Source of the DNA: Bacteroidales bacterium UBA3289
Lineage (GTDB): Bacteria > Bacteroidota > Bacteroidia > Bacteroidales > UBA932
Reading direction: 5' to 3'
Assembly: GCA_002361625.1 (NCBI GenBank)
Contig: DETL01000023.1
Location: forward strand, 1 to 15,956
Length of the DNA: 15,956 nt
A program made the position numbers and the translations under genes. Positions 13,674-15,956 of the stretch are shown here, piece by piece (within the stretch, counting starts at the first letter, position 1; every line of letters begins with the position of its first letter). The notes under the pieces were generated by a model. That model saw nothing but the letters and a program-made list of their open reading frames with translations, was not told the DNA's origin and did no database searches.

Positions 13674-14816
13674 TTACTGATTCCGGATCTCTTCATCGAG
13701 GTCCGGAATCAGTTTCTTTACCGGTTTGAGATGATAGAAGAACCGGCTGGCGATGACACGCACCACCGTATAGCCCGGAATGGCGACGAGCATGCCCATG
13801 ACGCCGCCGATATGGCCCACGAGGAGAATGACGATGAAAATCTCCAGCGGACTGGCCTTGATGCTCGTGGAGTAGATGACCGGCTGGTAGATGAAGTTGT
13901 CCACCAGCTGGGCGGCCAGCATGATGGCCAGGACGATGAGGGCGAAAATCCAGATGTTCACGTCCAGGCCGATGCCGGTCCCGTACTTGAGGATGACCGC
14001 CAGGACGACGCCCAGGATTTCGCCGAGGAGCGGGCCCACATACGGAATGATGTTCAGGATGCCGGCGATGAAGGCGATGCCCGCCGCATAGTTCACGCCC
14101 AGCCGGGCAACGAGCCAGAGCCCCAGGAAGTCGATCAGGGCGACGCCGAACATCTCGATCAGAAGGCCCACGAAGTAGCGCGAAAGCAGGCGCTCAATAT
14201 CGGCAATCGCCTTTCCGACGGATTCCTCCAGGCGGTCCGGAACGAGGGAAACGACAATCTTGCGGAAGAGCTTTTCGTCCCGGATGAAAAAGAAGGCGAT
14301 GAAGACGATGGAGAACAGGCCCACAGCGATACCGCTCACGATCGAGGTCACGGAACTGATGACCGTCTTCACGTTTGCCAAGTTGGTCACTTCCTTGAGC
14401 TTGCCCACCAGAAGGCCGATGACGTCGAAATCCGGCCCGAGTCCCGGGAACAGGCTCACGATCCAGTCATTCACCCGGTCCAGCGGATTCCCTTCCAGGG
14501 AAGAGCTGTTCAGGACCGACGCATCCCGGACGATCCGGGCCACGACCGGAATGACCTGCGTGACCACGAAAAGGAGGATACCCAGGATGACCACGATCGT
14601 CACGATGGACAGGAGCCAGTCCGGGGCGGATTTCCCCTTGAACCGGATCTTCCGCAGGAGCTGCATGAGCGGCCGTCCGATCAGCGAGACGACGAAAGCC
14701 GCGATGATATAGATCAATACGTTGCTGAACGTATGGCAGAGCCAGGCCACGATGGCGATCACGGCCGCAATAATGATGTACCGGGCCAGCCGGTCGATGC
14801 TTCTTTCCTGTTCCAT
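13674..14816 (-). CDS. AI-2E/PerM family membrane transporter
   Basis: A 380-residue polytopic inner-membrane protein of the AI-2E transporter family (PF01594; YdiK, TqsA and PerM relatives). About eight membrane segments are visible: two at the N-terminus (IIIAAVIAIVAWLCHTF, VLIYIIAAFVVSLIG), one at about 68-90, an extracytoplasmic region of about 90 residues including LFPGLGPDFD, then a helical block with SIVFIAFFFIRDEKLF and the family region GILNIIPYVGPLLGEI. It ends with a charged tail (KKLIPDLDEEIRNQ). Substrates differ across the family (autoinducer export, Na+/H+ exchange), so no specific substrate is claimed. The start gives a short charged leader before TM1. A TAAATTTG element ends six bases before the ATG. 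Convergent with adk, divergent from the NfeD-like gene. Confidence 0.92.
   Translation of the reverse strand: MEQERSIDRLARYIIIAAVIAIVAWLCHTFSNVLIYIIAAFVVSLIGRPLMQLLRKIRFKGKSAPDWLLSIVTIVVILGILLFVVTQVIPVVARIVRDASVLNSSSLEGNPLDRVNDWIVSLFPGLGPDFDVIGLLVGKLKEVTNLANVKTVISSVTSIVSGIAVGLFSIVFIAFFFIRDEKLFRKIVVSLVPDRLEESVGKAIADIERLLSRYFVGLLIEMFGVALIDFLGLWLVARLGVNYAAGIAFIAGILNIIPYVGPLLGEILGVVLAVILKYGTGIGLDVNIWIFALIVLAIMLAAQLVDNFIYQPVIYSTSIKASPLEIFIVILLVGHIGGVMGMLVAIPGYTVVRVIASRFFYHLKPVKKLIPDLDEEIRNQ
13676..13719 (+). terminator. Intrinsic terminator of hpt-adk inside the convergent gene
   Basis: ACTGATTCCGGA (13676-13687) and TCCGGAATCAGT (13702-13713) are perfect 12-base arms. The inside continues pairing for four more (one T-G wobble, then CTC with GAG), giving about 16 bp and a six-base loop TTCATC, followed by TTCTTT. 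It overlaps the last codons of the AI-2E-family gene on the other strand. The minus-strand side lacks a T-tract. Confidence 0.8.
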
Positions 14817-14822
14817 GACCTA

Positions 14823-14830
14823 CAAATTTA
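14823..14830 (-). promoter_or_regulatory. -7 promoter element of the AI-2E-family gene
   Basis: On the minus strand TAAATTTG is an exact TAnnTTTG match, followed by TAGGTC and the ATG at 14816. This again predicts a start of transcription at or beside the start codon. The surrounding 14817-14933 is AT-rich and shared with the divergent NfeD-like gene. Confidence 0.6.
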
Positions 14831-14879
14831 TAAAAAAGTGATCGCAAATAAAAATTTGTTGATTTTTTTCGAATAGTTA

Positions 14880-14909
14880 TTGTTTTTCGATAATTTCTTT
14901 CTATATTTG
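14880..14909 (+). promoter_or_regulatory. Promoter of the NfeD-flotillin operon (-33 / -7)
   Basis: TTG at 14880-14882 and TATATTTG at 14902-14909 with a 19-base spacer fit the Bacteroidota promoter pattern. The leader to the ATG at 14934 would be about 18-20 bases. Confidence 0.65.
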
Positions 14910-14933
14910 CATCAGAACCAAATTCCAAGAGAC

Positions 14934-15539
14934 ATGTTAGCTACCTGGTGGGCCGATTTGAGCCCGGTCATGAAAATCCTCTGGGGAGTCACCCTGACCG
15001 CCTCCCTCATCTTCATCATCCAAACCATCATGACTTTCCTGGGTGCGGATGCGGATTCCGATTTCGACATGGACGTGGACACCTCCATGGACGGATCCGA
15101 CCTCTCCAACATCGACGGAGGGTCCAACCTGTACACTTTCCGCAACTTCGTCAACTTCTTCCTGGGTTTCGGCTGGACCGCCATTATCCTGCAGCCGACG
15201 GTCAAGTCCACCTTCGTCCTGATCTTTATCGCGATCCTCGTGGGCATCGCCCTCGTCGCCGCTGTCATGTATCTGTTTAAATGGCTGAGCACCATGCAGC
15301 AGAGCGGGAACATCAACGTGTACAAATCCGCCGTCGGCTGCCAGGGGAAATGCTACCTCACCATTCCCAGCGAGCGAACCGGTGAAGGAAAAGTGCAGAT
15401 CACGATCCAGGGCGCCGTCCGCGAGTACAACGCCGTCACCGACGGAGATTCCATCAAGACCGGCACCCCGGTCAAGGTCGTCGAAGTCATCAACGCCAAC
15501 ACCCTCCTTGTCGAAGAACTGAACTCTTATATTATCTGA
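14934..15539 (+). CDS. NfeD-like membrane protein (flotillin partner)
   Basis: A 201-residue membrane protein of the NfeD/YuaF type, which works with flotillins in membrane microdomains. TM1 is about residues 13-35, followed by an aspartate-rich loop of about 20 residues (ADADSDFDMDVDTSMDGSD). An amphipathic FRNFVNFFLGFGWTAI leads into one or two more membrane segments (about 68-115). The C-terminal part, about 130-198, is strand-rich with GCQGKCYLTI and GTPVKVVEVINANTLLVE, the OB-fold that NfeD proteins carry. The ATG at 14934 is preferred because the frame upstream runs into the promoter. It is one base from the start of the flotillin gene, a very common pairing. The acidic loop could bind cations or interact with a partner; that is inference. 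Confidence 0.88.
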   Translation: MLATWWADLSPVMKILWGVTLTASLIFIIQTIMTFLGADADSDFDMDVDTSMDGSDLSNIDGGSNLYTFRNFVNFFLGFGWTAIILQPTVKSTFVLIFIAILVGIALVAAVMYLFKWLSTMQQSGNINVYKSAVGCQGKCYLTIPSERTGEGKVQITIQGAVREYNAVTDGDSIKTGTPVKVVEVINANTLLVEELNSYII

Positions 15540-15540
15540 T

Positions 15541-15956
15541 ATGGAATCCATCTACATCCTCCTCATCGGCGTAGCGGTCCTTTTCGTGACCCTCGCCGCC
15601 ATCCTCAAGCGTTATCGCCGCTGCCCGTCCGACAAGATTCTCGTGATCTATGGTAAGACCGGAAGGAACGCCGGCGGTTCCATCTCCTCGGCCCGCTGCA
15701 TCCACGGCGGAGCCGCCTTCATCTGGCCCGTGTTCCAGGACTACGCCTTCCTGGACCTCAAGCCCATCTCCATTGAGTGCAACCTTACCAACGCCCTGTC
15801 CAAGCAGAACATCCGCGTGGACGTTCCCTGCCGCTTCACCGTGGGTATCTCCACCGAGCCCGAGGTCATGACCAACGCTGCGGAGCGACTCCTGGGCCTC
15901 TCGATCGACAGCATCCAGAACATCGCGACCGATATCCTCTTCGGCCAGCTCCGTCT
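15541..15956 (+). CDS. Flotillin family protein (3'-truncated)
   Basis: Only the first 138 codons are inside the window and the frame is still open at its end. An N-terminal membrane hairpin or segment (SIYILLIGVAVLFVTLAAIL, residues 3-22) is followed by KRYRRCPSDKILVIYGKTG, the characteristic entry into the SPFH/Band 7 domain of flotillins. GGAAFIWPVFQDYAFLDLKP, VDVPCRFTVGI and the start of the helical part (LSIDSIQNIATDILFGQL) follow. Flotillins form oligomeric scaffolds in membrane microdomains and affect membrane fluidity and protein assembly. Coupled to the NfeD-like gene with one base between stop and start. The sequence fits the FloT/YqiK type rather than the short FloA type, but the missing alanine- and glutamate-rich C-terminal half would be needed to settle this. 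Confidence 0.92.
   Translation, partial: MESIYILLIGVAVLFVTLAAILKRYRRCPSDKILVIYGKTGRNAGGSISSARCIHGGAAFIWPVFQDYAFLDLKPISIECNLTNALSKQNIRVDVPCRFTVGISTEPEVMTNAAERLLGLSIDSIQNIATDILFGQLR

Noticed and set aside
13731..14876. A 381-codon plus-strand open frame opposite the AI-2E-family gene
   Set aside because: Extremely rich in Asp, Glu, His and Gln because it is the complement of hydrophobic transmembrane codons.
1..15956. CRISPR array, transposon, integrase, tRNA or rRNA
   Set aside because: No regularly spaced repeats, transposase or integrase motifs, or tRNA-like sequences noticed; the genes fit tightly without room for them.

Overview
The window looks like a piece of chromosome from a member of the Bacteroidota, probably a GC-rich Bacteroidales (a Cryptobacteroides/Rikenellaceae-type gut lineage is a guess). 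The evidence is the repeated TAnnTTTG promoter element, the order parA-parB-DUF5683-mltD, a ComEA-type helix-hairpin-helix outer-membrane protein, a FtsX-type permease of Bacteroidota type, and start sites without a clear Shine-Dalgarno sequence. Coding density is very high: no gene-free stretch reaches 300 bases, and the longest gaps are about 120 bases. I see no RNA genes, insertion sequences, CRISPR arrays or prophage.

Layout. (1) 2-2885, plus strand: a MacB/FtsX-like ABC permease cut by the left edge, then a small lipoprotein; both use fewer G and C than the rest. (2) 2897-4504, minus strand: a tight three-gene operon of an HD-domain phosphohydrolase, a 105-residue membrane protein and an ABC ATPase. 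(3) 4552-6648: the replication-restart helicase PriA, divergent from the HD operon across a 47-base gap carrying two back-to-back promoter elements. (4) 6726-10803: parA-parB-DUF5683-mltD, which joins chromosome segregation to envelope and peptidoglycan genes. (5) 10800-12395, minus strand: an exported HhH/beta-barrel protein, convergent with mltD and sharing its stop site. (6) 12520-13652: purine salvage and nucleotide balance (hpt, adk). (7) 13674-14816, minus strand: an AI-2E/PerM-family membrane protein. (8) 14934 to the end: an NfeD-like protein and a flotillin cut by the right edge, a membrane-microdomain pair.

Most genes are housekeeping. The less ordinary points are: several promoter elements only 4-6 bases before firmly placed start codons, which suggests leaderless mRNAs; the compact HD / mini-membrane / ABC ATPase operon of unknown function; an internal duplication in the DUF5683 protein; two strong plus-strand terminators buried in the 3' ends of convergent genes; and a one-helical-turn direct repeat in front of the parA promoter. 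No clearly novel defence or mobile system is present.
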